A stretch of 64,000 nt of DNA from Clostridia bacterium (lineage in GTDB: Bacteria > Bacillota > Peptococcia > DRI-13 > UBA5745), in assembly GCA_018434325.1 (NCBI GenBank), contig JAHDPO010000004.1, forward strand, positions 248,001 to 312,000, given 5' to 3'. The position numbers were made by a program, and so were the translations under genes. The notes under the pieces are model-generated. The model had not been told where the DNA came from, did not search any database, and was given only the letters and a program-made list of their open reading frames with translations. Below are positions 9,045 through 17,094 of the stretch, in pieces; position 1 is the first letter of the stretch, and the number at the start of each line of letters is the position of its first letter.

Positions 9045-10532
9045 ATGCAAATTAAACAAAGCAGAAAAATAAATCATTTGCCGGTTTACGACAGAGCAAC
9101 AGGGTTGAAAGCCGGCTATATGATGGGCTTTCAGTATGGCGGCAGCGACCGGACGGAAGGCCTATTTTTCATGGATTTGGAAGGCCGCTGGCGGATGATC
9201 TCCCGGGATCAGGTAGAAACGCTAGGCGAGGATGCGGTATTTTTGAAGCCCCAGGCTGAGGCGGTGATCCTGGATAAATCACCGGAAAAAGCAATCCGGG
9301 AACCGAGACCGGCAGTACCGATTTATTCGGCGGAGGGATTGAGCCCCGGCCGGGCCTCCGATATATTGCTGCAGGATCATGAAATCGTGGGGCTGGAGGT
9401 CTCCGACGGGCTGGTGAAGGATGTGCTTCAGGGCCGCAGCCTGCTGATGAATAAAGATATTGAAAAATGGGGGCCGGATATGATTTTGGTGAAGCCCTCA
9501 GCCATACTGTATCAACCCCAATATTCCCTCATGGGCAGACTGGTGCGCCTTTTGCTGCTGCTGGGCATTTTGCTGCTGCTATGGCCTTTAAAAGCGCTGC
9601 TGCGTCCGGTGCTTTTAGGGCTTTTGGTGGCTTACGGCCTCTATCCGGTGTCCGATTGGTTTCAGAAAAAAGGCAGAAAGCCGGGCCTGGCCGCCTTGCT
9701 GTCTTTGCTGTCTTTAGTCGCCGTCCTGGCTCTGGGCGTCCTTCTGCTGATGCCCCTGCTGCAAAAGGAATTCAGTCAGCTTTTGGGGGCCTTGCCAGAG
9801 ATTTTTGACCGGCTGGAAAGGCTGATTCAACAGGTGCCTTTGGTGGCAGCCCGTTTGGGCATCCAAATCAGCTGGCAAAGCTGGCAGGATCTGCTGGACC
9901 AAGCTCAGGCAGGAGGGGCTCAGAAGATCAGCACTTTGCTTTCGGGCTTCGGCACAGGGCTTGGCCATCTTGTGGATTTTCTGCTGGCGCCGGTATTGGC
10001 TTTTTACTTTCTAAAAGAATGGGAAAGGATCAAAGGCTGGGTCTTAAATCTTTTCTCCGTAAGCTTCCAGGGAGATCTGGTTTTTGTAGGCGGAGAGATC
10101 CGTCAAATCGTCATGGCTTTTATCAAAGGTAATCTTTTTACCTCTTTAGTGGTGGCTATCTTAACCTACATAGGGCTGAAAATCCTGGGCTTGGAATATA
10201 CGGGCCTCATGGCGGTGCTGGCGGGCCTGGGCAACCTGATCCCTTATTTCGGCGCTTTCTTCAGCTCAGTACCTGTGATTTTCCTGGGCTTGCTGCAAGC
10301 ACCCTGGAAAGCGGCGGCGGCAGTGGTGATTGTGGTGCTGATCCAACAGTTTGAAGGCGACTTTTTGACGCCCAAGATATTGGGGGCTTCTTTGCGGCTG
10401 CCACCTTTGGCTATCGTTTTGTCCTTGCTGATTGCCGGTAAATTCTTCGGCGTTTTCGGCATGTTTTTGGCGGCGCCTATGGCGGCGGTGATTAAAGTAG
10501 TGGTCAAGAGAGTACTGGCCAGGCTGGTATAA
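9045..10532 (+). CDS. PRC-barrel / AI-2E family transporter fusion protein
   Basis: A 495-residue protein joining two modules. The first ~155 residues look like a tandem PRC-barrel region (KINHLPVYDRATG..., then VPIYSAEGLSPGRASDIL). From about residue 162 the chain has the architecture of the AI-2E/YrrI/PerM permease family: several hydrophobic helices, a middle amphipathic domain (LPEIFDRLERLIQQVP), and the conserved GLGNLIPYFGAF and EGDFLTPKILG motifs. In B. subtilis the PRC-barrel protein YrrD and the permease YrrI are separate neighbours. The ATG at 9045 is chosen for its GGGAGA 5 bases upstream. The transported substrate is unknown. Confidence 0.8.
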   Translation: MQIKQSRKINHLPVYDRATGLKAGYMMGFQYGGSDRTEGLFFMDLEGRWRMISRDQVETLGEDAVFLKPQAEAVILDKSPEKAIREPRPAVPIYSAEGLSPGRASDILLQDHEIVGLEVSDGLVKDVLQGRSLLMNKDIEKWGPDMILVKPSAILYQPQYSLMGRLVRLLLLLGILLLLWPLKALLRPVLLGLLVAYGLYPVSDWFQKKGRKPGLAALLSLLSLVAVLALGVLLLMPLLQKEFSQLLGALPEIFDRLERLIQQVPLVAARLGIQISWQSWQDLLDQAQAGGAQKISTLLSGFGTGLGHLVDFLLAPVLAFYFLKEWERIKGWVLNLFSVSFQGDLVFVGGEIRQIVMAFIKGNLFTSLVVAILTYIGLKILGLEYTGLMAVLAGLGNLIPYFGAFFSSVPVIFLGLLQAPWKAAAAVVIVVLIQQFEGDFLTPKILGASLRLPPLAIVLSLLIAGKFFGVFGMFLAAPMAAVIKVVVKRVLARLV

Positions 10533-10575
10533 TCGGTGTATTATTTGTATAATGGCATGAGATGGAGGCGATTAG

Positions 10576-11958
10576 ATGGAAAAAGCTTTTTTGCTTCATC
10601 CGACAGAGCATATGAACGGTAATCTGCGTTGGCATTTAAGAAATGAATCTGTGCAAGACAAGATATCTGCATCGCTTAATAAAATTTGCAGTCTAGGCTA
10701 TTGGGCCAGTCCTTTTCGGGAAGGCGACGGTATAACCTTTAGTAAAGAAGATTACTCGGCTGAGCAGGCGCTTGAGGATTTCAAAAATTCGTTTGAGTGG
10801 ATTGAGATTGAAGAATGTAAGCGATCAGATTTTCCGAGTAAAATGGCAGAAATCCTTAAAAGGCAAAAATACCGATGCACGGTTTTAGTCCCGATCAGAA
10901 AATTATGGATAGAAAACTCATTTAAGATAGGCGATTTCAAATTTTGGCCACCGATGGAAAAGGACGGATTTTCCGCTAGCGACCACCCCTTGTTTAAATA
11001 CTGTGCGTCTCCCTCCTTTTTTGAGAGTGAGGGGCAAGCTTTAGGCCAATGGGATGGCGAGATAACAAGAGAAGAAGATCTTTTACGTTACCCTTTAATC
11101 GAAGTCAATATTAATATGGATGAATCTGAATTACTGGGAATTGCAAATGATCTTAATGCTCAGATTAGATTGCTCAAAATAGCAAGTCAGCAAGCTGACA
11201 GGGCATTAGATCTATTGAGAATAAATAGCTGTCATTTTAAAAAAATTGAATATTTACCTGACAGAGCAGGGCAGCTAGCCAATGGCTTTACTGTCGCCTA
11301 TTTTATACCCGAACTAAGGCAATACAAAGAAACATTACTTCAGCATATTGTATATCCTATTCGGACATCAAATAATTGGTTAGGCTTAGAAGCGGAATAT
11401 ACCAATGACCCTTATCTGGAATGGCTTGCCGGAATTCTGAAAGGTGACGTCAATAATGAAATCGAAATGGCGATACGCAGCTCCATAATAGCTCTTAGCC
11501 AAGCATTTTATATTACTTATGAAGAAGTAAGCTTTCTGGCCTTGATATTTGCCCTTGACGGTCTTTGTTTACCGGATGCCAATTGGAAAGCCTGGAAGCA
11601 TCGCAGTTATATAGCCGCAATATCCTCCGGCGGCGATATTCATATTTACGAACAGGATTTAAAAATCTTCGAGTACATTTATTCGGATATTCGAAATAAA
11701 TTAGTGCATTCCGGCGCTTCATTTTCCGATATTGAGAATGCGGATTTTAAATCCGTTGCCGCTAGCATACACAGCTTAATTATTCGATGTATTACCGTAA
11801 TCTATCAAGAGAATATCTCTTCAAAAAAGGAACTGCATAATTTGGCAAAGAAAATTTTATCCCAAAAGCAGTTTGAAGATTGCACTAACAAAATAATTGA
11901 TTATTATGATACTCTGAAGGGCAAGGTCACCCATTTTAACCAAAGACCGAAATGGTAA
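10576..11958 (+). CDS. Uncharacterised protein with C-terminal HEPN-like domain (Rx4H motif)
   Basis: A 460-residue soluble protein that I do not recognise as a whole. Near the C-terminus RNKLVH (R373-H378) in an alpha-helical setting matches the R-x4-6-H motif of HEPN domains, most like Apea-type HEPN proteins; many HEPN proteins are RNases in toxin-antitoxin and phage-defence systems. The N-terminal part shows no known motif. GC content is clearly lower than in the neighbours, suggesting horizontal acquisition. The ATG has GGAGG 8 bases upstream. It is a single-gene unit ended by a terminator-like hairpin, with no obvious antitoxin or partner. Confidence 0.6.
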   Translation: MEKAFLLHPTEHMNGNLRWHLRNESVQDKISASLNKICSLGYWASPFREGDGITFSKEDYSAEQALEDFKNSFEWIEIEECKRSDFPSKMAEILKRQKYRCTVLVPIRKLWIENSFKIGDFKFWPPMEKDGFSASDHPLFKYCASPSFFESEGQALGQWDGEITREEDLLRYPLIEVNINMDESELLGIANDLNAQIRLLKIASQQADRALDLLRINSCHFKKIEYLPDRAGQLANGFTVAYFIPELRQYKETLLQHIVYPIRTSNNWLGLEAEYTNDPYLEWLAGILKGDVNNEIEMAIRSSIIALSQAFYITYEEVSFLALIFALDGLCLPDANWKAWKHRSYIAAISSGGDIHIYEQDLKIFEYIYSDIRNKLVHSGASFSDIENADFKSVAASIHSLIIRCITVIYQENISSKKELHNLAKKILSQKQFEDCTNKIIDYYDTLKGKVTHFNQRPKW

Positions 11959-11974
11959 GATAAAACACCTCAAT

Positions 11975-12004
11975 GGGCTTCCTGTTCCGGGAAGCTCATT
12001 TATA
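11975..12004 (+). terminator. Terminator-like hairpin after the HEPN gene
   Basis: GGGCTTCC at 11975-11982 pairs with GGAAGCTC at 11990-11997 (8 pairs, one G-U), followed by the A/T-rich ATTTATA. It lies 16 bases past the stop codon. The T-run is weak. Confidence 0.5.
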
Positions 12005-12065
12005 TTTAAATTGTGAAAATAAACCTGGCCGGCGTCACATTTCACCTATGTAATTTGTTATATAA

Positions 12066-12500
12066 GTGAAAAAGCTTTTAAGAACCCATATGAAAAACAG
12101 CTTTGATACCGATGATATTGTACAGAATGTCTATTTAAAACTGTATAAAAAATTTGACGATTTTAACGACGACGATCACGTAAAACGCTGGCTGATCCGG
12201 GTTGCAATAAACGAGTGCAAGAATTACTTTTTATCAAGCTGGATGAAGAAGATTATTCCTCTTGATGAAACCCTTGTCGACGAAATACCTTTTGAAACGG
12301 AGGATAAAGTTTGGCAAGCGGTGATGGATCTGCCGCAAAAATATCGTATTGTCACCTATCTTTTCTATTATGAGGAGTACTCAACCGCTGAAATTGCCGA
12401 AACCTTAAAAACACAGGAAGCCACTGTCCGAAAACAATTGCAACGGGCAAGAGAGAGGCTGAAAGCAACATTAAAGGAGGCTTGGGATAATGAAGAATAA
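12066..12500 (+). CDS. ECF-type RNA polymerase sigma factor, apparently 5'-truncated
   Basis: A 144-residue sigma-70 family (ECF) protein. Region 2 is recognisable from DTDDIVQNVYLKLYKKF to HVKRWLIRVAINECKNYF; region 4 has LPQKYRIVTYLFYYEEYSTAEIAETL followed by VRKQLQRARERLK, the -35 recognition helices. About 20-30 residues of the usual N-terminus (region 2.1) are missing: a TAA stop stands immediately before the GTG at 12066, and there is no ribosome binding site. The gene overlaps the next one by 11 bases, a normal sigma/anti-sigma arrangement. It may be a pseudogene fragment or begin at ATG 12090. Confidence 0.65.
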   Translation: MKKLLRTHMKNSFDTDDIVQNVYLKLYKKFDDFNDDDHVKRWLIRVAINECKNYFLSSWMKKIIPLDETLVDEIPFETEDKVWQAVMDLPQKYRIVTYLFYYEEYSTAEIAETLKTQEATVRKQLQRARERLKATLKEAWDNEE

Positions 12501-13140
12501 AGAAACCTTCAAAAAATCTTTTAGTAAAATCACTATGCCACAGTATTTAGAAAAGGAGATATTAAATATGACTGAACAGAAGTCTAACAAAAAATCTGCA
12601 TTCATGAAATTTTCAACAGCCGTGGCAGCTATCTTAGTTATCCTAACCATGGGGATAGCCGGTGCATTTGCTAATAGTTTAGGCTTATTCGATTTCCTAT
12701 TGTCAAATAAAGATGTAACACCTGAACAGCAAGACTTAGTACAGCAAACAAATCTTGAAGCAATCGTTGAGGGTGTAACCTTCAAATCCCGTGAATTTTT
12801 ATTTGATGGCAGCAATTTGTATATTAGAGCAGAGGTAACAAGCGAAGAGAATAAATTTGTTGCCGGCGATGACGAAATTCCCTCGTTAAACCCGGAGCAA
12901 TATAAAGCAATCGGCGTGGGACTTTTCGGCGGTGAAATCGCCCACAATCGGCTTAATTGGAGTTATGAAGATGACGGAACATTAATTTACGTTATTAAAG
13001 CTGAAACCAATAGTTTAGACGGCATAAAAATCAGGTTTGTCGTCAACCGCATTGACGAAAATGGCCGCAGCGGTGTTTCAGAAAAAGGTGAAAAAACAAA
13101 AACAACTGTTCCCTTTGTGGAATTGCCGCTTGTAAAATAA
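12490..13140 (+). CDS. Membrane-anchored probable anti-sigma factor (DUF4179-like)
   Basis: A 216-residue protein with one transmembrane helix (AVAAILVILTMGIAGAFA, about residues 43-60), a short cytoplasmic N-terminal part and a ~150-residue extracytoplasmic domain. The layout, and the 11-base overlap with the ECF sigma gene, indicate that it holds the sigma factor at the membrane. The ectodomain (EGVTFKSREFLFDGSNLYIRAEV) resembles DUF4179 proteins encoded beside clostridial sigma factors. AAAGGAGG precedes the ATG by 9 bases. It is AT-rich like the HEPN gene upstream. Unlike the sigma gene it looks intact. Confidence 0.65.
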   Translation: MKNKETFKKSFSKITMPQYLEKEILNMTEQKSNKKSAFMKFSTAVAAILVILTMGIAGAFANSLGLFDFLLSNKDVTPEQQDLVQQTNLEAIVEGVTFKSREFLFDGSNLYIRAEVTSEENKFVAGDDEIPSLNPEQYKAIGVGLFGGEIAHNRLNWSYEDDGTLIYVIKAETNSLDGIKIRFVVNRIDENGRSGVSEKGEKTKTTVPFVELPLVK

Positions 13141-13279
13141 TATAGTCGGAATCCCCGCCGATAAGTGGATGCAAGTCCACACAACTCGCTTTTTTGAGCA
13201 TCCGGCCCCTAAAACTTCTATTCACCCAAAAGAGCAAAGCCCTCAACGATGACTTTGGAAAACTCCAGGTGATATATAG

Positions 13280-13314
13280 TTGAAATAAGTAAAAAGAACT
13301 TATATAATAAGTTC
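13280..13314 (+). promoter_or_regulatory. Promoter with palindromic operator upstream of degV
   Basis: TTGAAA at 13280-13285 and a perfect TATAAT at 13303-13308 are spaced by 17 bases. An inverted repeat, GAACTTAT (13296-13303) and ATAAGTTC (13307-13314), covers the -10 region, so a dimeric repressor bound there would block the polymerase. The remaining part of the 262-base gap (13141-13279) holds only a small hairpin, GTGGA/TCCAC near 13165-13180, that I cannot assign. Confidence 0.6.
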
Positions 13315-13402
13315 AAGATGATTGTAAATTTTTCCAGACGCCTCAATCTATTGCTCTATAGCTGCGGCGTACCAATACTAGAAAGTTAAGGAGAAAATAA
13401 TT

Positions 13403-14290
13403 ATGGGGAAATACATACTTAGCTGTTGTTCCACGGCTGATTTAAGCGAAGAGCATTTTAAGAAAAGAGATATTCACTTCGTCTGCTTTCACTATTCCTT
13501 GGACGGAAAACAGTACGATGACGACTTAGGTAAATCCATACCTTTTGACCAGTTTTACCAAGCAATGCTTAAGGGCGCTGAAACAAAAACTTCTCAAGTC
13601 AATGTGGAAGAATTCATCGACTATTTTACGCCCTTTTTGGAGCAGGGATTGGACATCCTGCATGTGAGTCTGTCCAGCGGCCTTTCCGGCGTATATAATT
13701 CTGCGAATATCGCCAGAACCAGCCTGCTGCAAAAATATCCGGACAGGAAAATCCACATCGCGGATTCTTTGGGTGCTTCCTCCGGCTACGGTCTTCTTAT
13801 GGATAAGCTTGCCGACCTCCGCGACGAGGGCATGGACGTCGACGTATTATACGTTTGGGCAAACGAACATAAGCTGGAGGTGCATCATTGGTTCTTTTCC
13901 ACGGATCTGACCTTCTACGTCAAAGGCGGCCGCATTTCCAAAGCCTCCGGCTGGGTTGGCACCATGTTGAATATTTGCCCCCTGCTCAACATGGATCATC
14001 AGGGAACCCTCGTTCCCCGCTTTAAGATAAAAGGCAAGAAGAAGGTTATCCACGAGATCGTAAGCAAAATGGAGGAATATGCCCAAGGCGGCCTTTATTA
14101 TGAAGGGAAGTGCTACATTTCAAACGCAGGATGCCCTGAAGACGCAGAGGCTGTTGCAGCCCTTGTGGAAGAACGCTTTCCGAAACTCAATGGCCCCGTG
14201 GAAATCAACAGCGTCGGCACCACTATAGGCAGCCATACCGGCCCCGGTACGGTGGCTCTTTTCTTCTGGGGAAACAAAAGAAATAACTAA
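13403..14290 (+). CDS. DegV family fatty-acid-binding protein
   Basis: A 295-residue DegV-fold protein. The family (FakB in Staphylococcus) binds a fatty acid and presents it to a kinase for acyl-phosphate formation. Visible features are the N-terminal CCSTADLS, the LHVSLSSGLSGVYNSA loop near residue 92 that contacts the carboxylate, the YVKGGRISKASGWVG segment, and the C-terminal GTTIGSHTGPGTVALFF signature. No fakA kinase gene is adjacent. It is a monocistronic unit with its own promoter and a strong terminator. GGAGA precedes the ATG. Confidence 0.9.
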   Translation: MGKYILSCCSTADLSEEHFKKRDIHFVCFHYSLDGKQYDDDLGKSIPFDQFYQAMLKGAETKTSQVNVEEFIDYFTPFLEQGLDILHVSLSSGLSGVYNSANIARTSLLQKYPDRKIHIADSLGASSGYGLLMDKLADLRDEGMDVDVLYVWANEHKLEVHHWFFSTDLTFYVKGGRISKASGWVGTMLNICPLLNMDHQGTLVPRFKIKGKKKVIHEIVSKMEEYAQGGLYYEGKCYISNAGCPEDAEAVAALVEERFPKLNGPVEINSVGTTIGSHTGPGTVALFFWGNKRNN

Positions 14291-14321
14291 TCAAAAAATA
14301 ACTGGTCAAGAAAGCCTCGCT

Positions 14322-14358
14322 AATTCCATCTCATTCATTGGGATGGAATTATTTTTTA
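14322..14358 (+). terminator. Rho-independent terminator after degV
   Basis: AATTCCATC (14322-14330) pairs perfectly with GATGGAATT (14342-14350), followed by ATTTTTTA. It separates degV from the opine operon. Confidence 0.85.
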
Positions 14359-14365
14359 CCAATTA

Positions 14366-14437
14366 TTGACTATTATGGATTATCATGGTTAAATAAATTG
14401 ACTAGACAAGTATGGCAATTAAATCTTTAAGTTGTCT
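14366..14437 (+). promoter_or_regulatory. Promoter and putative GntR operator of the opine/TRAP operon
   Basis: TTGACT (14366-14371) and TTAAAT (14389-14394) are 17 bases apart; a second TTGACT is at 14398-14403. Just downstream lie AGACAAGT (14404-14411) and AGTTGTCT (14430-14437), an inverted pair matching at 7 of 8 positions. These half-sites resemble the GTCTAGAC-type sites bound by HutC/UTRA GntR regulators, and such a regulator is encoded in the operon. Assignment of the operator is inference. Confidence 0.5.
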
Positions 14438-14479
14438 GGTTATCTGCAGGGCAAAGGATAAAAACGGGGAGGGGATCAA

Positions 14480-15580
14480 ATGGCAAAATCATATGTTATT
14501 ATCGGCGCCGGCAATGGCGGTCAGTCCCTTGCGGGCGACATGGTTCTCAGAGGCGTTACACCTAAGGCAATCTACGACATAAACGAAACCACTATTGCAA
14601 GCATCCGGGAGCGGGGCGGCATCAAGATGAGCGGTCCCGTTGTGGAAGGCTTTGCGCCTATATCCGGCGCTACCACCAGCCTCGAAGAAGCTGTCCGCTC
14701 CGGCGATGTTTTTTTGGTATGTGTCACATCCAATATATACAACTTGTTTGCAAAGCAGGTGGCGCCCTTTGTTAAACCGGATCAAACTTTCCTGCTGATC
14801 CCCGGCTATGTGGGCAGCTCTATCATGTTTGCCAAGGCATTGCAGGAAAGTGGAGTCAAAGAGCTGCCCCTCATCGGCGAGACAATCAGCTTTCCTTACG
14901 CCACCCGCCTGATTGAGCCGGCTCATGCAGGCATTAAGGCACGCAAGCTGGTTTTACCGATGGCGGCCTTCCCGGCGGCGCGCAATCAAGAACTGCTTGA
15001 TAGCATCAAGCCGGCTATCTTTGAGGCGGCGCTGGGCCAGGATTCGCTGAGCATCGGCTGCAACAACGTCAACCCCACCACCCATATCGTGCCTTATCTA
15101 ATGAATATGGACAAAGTGGAAACACCGCGGCCGTCAGATTTCGACTTCCACGCCTGGGGCTCCGAAACGGTGCAGCGTATTAAACACCAGCTAGACGAGG
15201 AGCGTTGTCAGGTAATGAAGGCGCTGGGTCTCGAAGTGATTACCTACGACGGCTTTAACGAGCTCTGCTACAATGGCAAGCACTATGTGCCGATTCCCCA
15301 GAAGGAGGCTTCCGGCCTGCCCTCTACCGCCAAACAGGCGCCTGACCGCTACATCGACGAGGATGTGCCCATGGGCATTGTCCCCATTGCAGAATTTGCC
15401 CGGCTGCTGGGTATGGAGGTGCCGGTCATTGATACGATGATTCGTCTGGCCAATATTGTCCGCCGGCGCGACTTTTATGCCGAAGGCGCTTCGATGCAGA
15501 AAATGGGTCTTGCAGGCATGGATGCTAAGGAGATCATCGACTACGTGATGACTGGGAAAACCGCTGCAAGGAGGGAGTGA
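14480..15580 (+). CDS. NAD/NADP-dependent octopine/nopaline-type dehydrogenase
   Basis: A 366-residue two-domain dehydrogenase. The N-terminal Rossmann fold has the nucleotide loop GAGNGG at residues 9-14; the C-terminal opine dehydrogenase domain includes GCNNVNPTTHIVPYLMN, whose histidine is the likely proton relay. Such enzymes reversibly join an amino acid and a 2-oxo acid through a secondary amine, or oxidise such opines. It is the first gene of an operon with an argininosuccinate-lyase-like enzyme and a TRAP importer, so a catabolic direction is more likely here. A GGGGAGGGG precedes the ATG. The substrate cannot be read from sequence. Confidence 0.85.
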   Translation: MAKSYVIIGAGNGGQSLAGDMVLRGVTPKAIYDINETTIASIRERGGIKMSGPVVEGFAPISGATTSLEEAVRSGDVFLVCVTSNIYNLFAKQVAPFVKPDQTFLLIPGYVGSSIMFAKALQESGVKELPLIGETISFPYATRLIEPAHAGIKARKLVLPMAAFPAARNQELLDSIKPAIFEAALGQDSLSIGCNNVNPTTHIVPYLMNMDKVETPRPSDFDFHAWGSETVQRIKHQLDEERCQVMKALGLEVITYDGFNELCYNGKHYVPIPQKEASGLPSTAKQAPDRYIDEDVPMGIVPIAEFARLLGMEVPVIDTMIRLANIVRRRDFYAEGASMQKMGLAGMDAKEIIDYVMTGKTAARRE

Positions 15581-15584
15581 GATC

Positions 15585-17084
15585 ATGCGAGAGAGACTGA
15601 AGACCAAACCCAGCGAGACTGTCTGCAAGTACCTCTTTGAGCCCGCTATTCTTGCCGACAGCAAACGCTCTTTTTACAACATGCTGTCATTAAATATTGC
15701 TCATGCCCTCATGCTGAGCAAGCAGGGCATTATCACGCCCGATGAAGCCGGCAAAATCCTTGCAGCCTTTTTGGATCTGGAGAAGGAGGGAAATGCTTCT
15801 TTCAACCTCAACCCCGAATTTGAGGACTATTATTTCAACATTGAAAACTATCTGATCGGCAAAGTTGGCATGGAAGTCGGCGGCAAGCTGCATACAGCCC
15901 GCAGCCGCAACGACCTGCACTCCACAATCAGCCGCATGAATGTGCGCGACCAAATGATTAAGCTGTATCCGCTGGTTTTGAACCTGCGTGACGTGTTGCT
16001 CAGAAAGGCGGATGAGCATAAGGAGACGGTGTTCACCGGCTATACCCACATGCAGCCGGCCCAGCCGATCTCCGTCGCCTTCTATTTCACCGCAGTGGCC
16101 CAGGGCCTTGAGCGCGATTATGCCCGTATGGCGGCGGCCTACGAGCGCCTCAACCAGTGCACGCTGGGCAGCGGCGCCTTTGCCGGTACCAGCTTTCCCA
16201 TCGACCGCCATTATGCCGCCGACCTCCTGGGCTTCAACGGGCCGATGTACAACAATATGGATGCGGTGGCCTCCCGGGACTATCTCCTGGAGTTGCTTAG
16301 CTCTTTCGTGAGCTGCGGCGCTACCATCAACCGCTTTGTCAACGATCTGTATATCTGGGCCACCGATGAGTTCTCCTATATCGAGGTCGACGATTCCCTG
16401 GCAGCCAGCAGCAGCATTATGCCGCAAAAGAAGAATTCGGTGACGCTGGAGCATTGTAAGGCAAAGACCTCACACCTCCTGGGCGCTTATGTCGCTTCCT
16501 TCAGCTGCATGAAGGGCATTCCCTACGGCCACTGCCGCGATATTGCGGGCGAAAGCATCGCCCCTTTCTGGGATGCGGCGACTCAGATGGAAGCGATCCT
16601 CAACCTGCTGGGGGAAACGGTAGAAAAGCTGATGATCAAGACGGACAACATGAAAAACCGGGCCGATCGAAACTTCTGTACAGTCACTGAGCTGGCTGAC
16701 GAGCTGGTCAAAAGGGAGGGGCTTTCCTTCAGAGTCGCCCATCACATCGTAGGCAGCATGGTAGGCGAATGTTTGGATAAAGGTCTGGACGCCTCCCAGA
16801 TGACGGTGGAGATGCTCAATAATGCCGGCAAGGAATTTGCTTCGAAAACCTTTGACTGGAGCCGGCAGGAACTGAGCAGCCTGCTGGATTCGGTCAATTC
16901 GGTGCACAACAAGTACGACTACGGCGCACCCTCGCCGAAGGAGTGCCGGAATATGATCGACCAACTGCTCAAAAAATTGGATGAGGACAGGGCATCTTAC
17001 CAGGAATTGCTGGACGGCTTGCAGGCAGCAGAGCAGAGACTCGACGCCGAAATCCGCAGGTTTGTCACTAAGCCGGAGAGGTAG
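15585..17084 (+). CDS. Argininosuccinate lyase-like enzyme (fumarase/aspartase superfamily)
   Basis: A 499-residue lyase of the fumarase/aspartase fold. All three superfamily regions are visible: HTARSRND at 103-110, GYTHMQPAQP at 152-161, and the flexible catalytic loop SSIMPQKKN at 276-284. Enzymes of this fold cleave a C-N bond to release fumarate from N-succinyl compounds such as argininosuccinate, adenylosuccinate or EDDS. The chain is slightly longer than true ArgH and there is no argG nearby. Its place between an opine dehydrogenase and a TRAP importer suggests a different N-substituted amino acid substrate. It starts 4 bases after the dehydrogenase stop, with GGAGGGAG upstream. Confidence 0.85.
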   Translation: MRERLKTKPSETVCKYLFEPAILADSKRSFYNMLSLNIAHALMLSKQGIITPDEAGKILAAFLDLEKEGNASFNLNPEFEDYYFNIENYLIGKVGMEVGGKLHTARSRNDLHSTISRMNVRDQMIKLYPLVLNLRDVLLRKADEHKETVFTGYTHMQPAQPISVAFYFTAVAQGLERDYARMAAAYERLNQCTLGSGAFAGTSFPIDRHYAADLLGFNGPMYNNMDAVASRDYLLELLSSFVSCGATINRFVNDLYIWATDEFSYIEVDDSLAASSSIMPQKKNSVTLEHCKAKTSHLLGAYVASFSCMKGIPYGHCRDIAGESIAPFWDAATQMEAILNLLGETVEKLMIKTDNMKNRADRNFCTVTELADELVKREGLSFRVAHHIVGSMVGECLDKGLDASQMTVEMLNNAGKEFASKTFDWSRQELSSLLDSVNSVHNKYDYGAPSPKECRNMIDQLLKKLDEDRASYQELLDGLQAAEQRLDAEIRRFVTKPER

Positions 17085-17094
17085 GGCTTTAGCC

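Noticed and set aside
8777-9077. Minus-strand frames between the acetyltransferase and the permease gene
   Set aside because: They lack ribosome binding sites, overlap the inverted repeat, and show no family motif; they look like chance frames.
10576-13140. The AT-rich block as a complete prophage or integrative element
   Set aside because: There is no integrase, transposase, attachment repeat or phage structural gene; only composition and gene content suggest transfer.
13160-13190. Cobalamin or other known riboswitch near the GTGGA/TCCAC hairpin
   Set aside because: Only a 5-bp stem is seen and none of the conserved boxes of known riboswitches are present.
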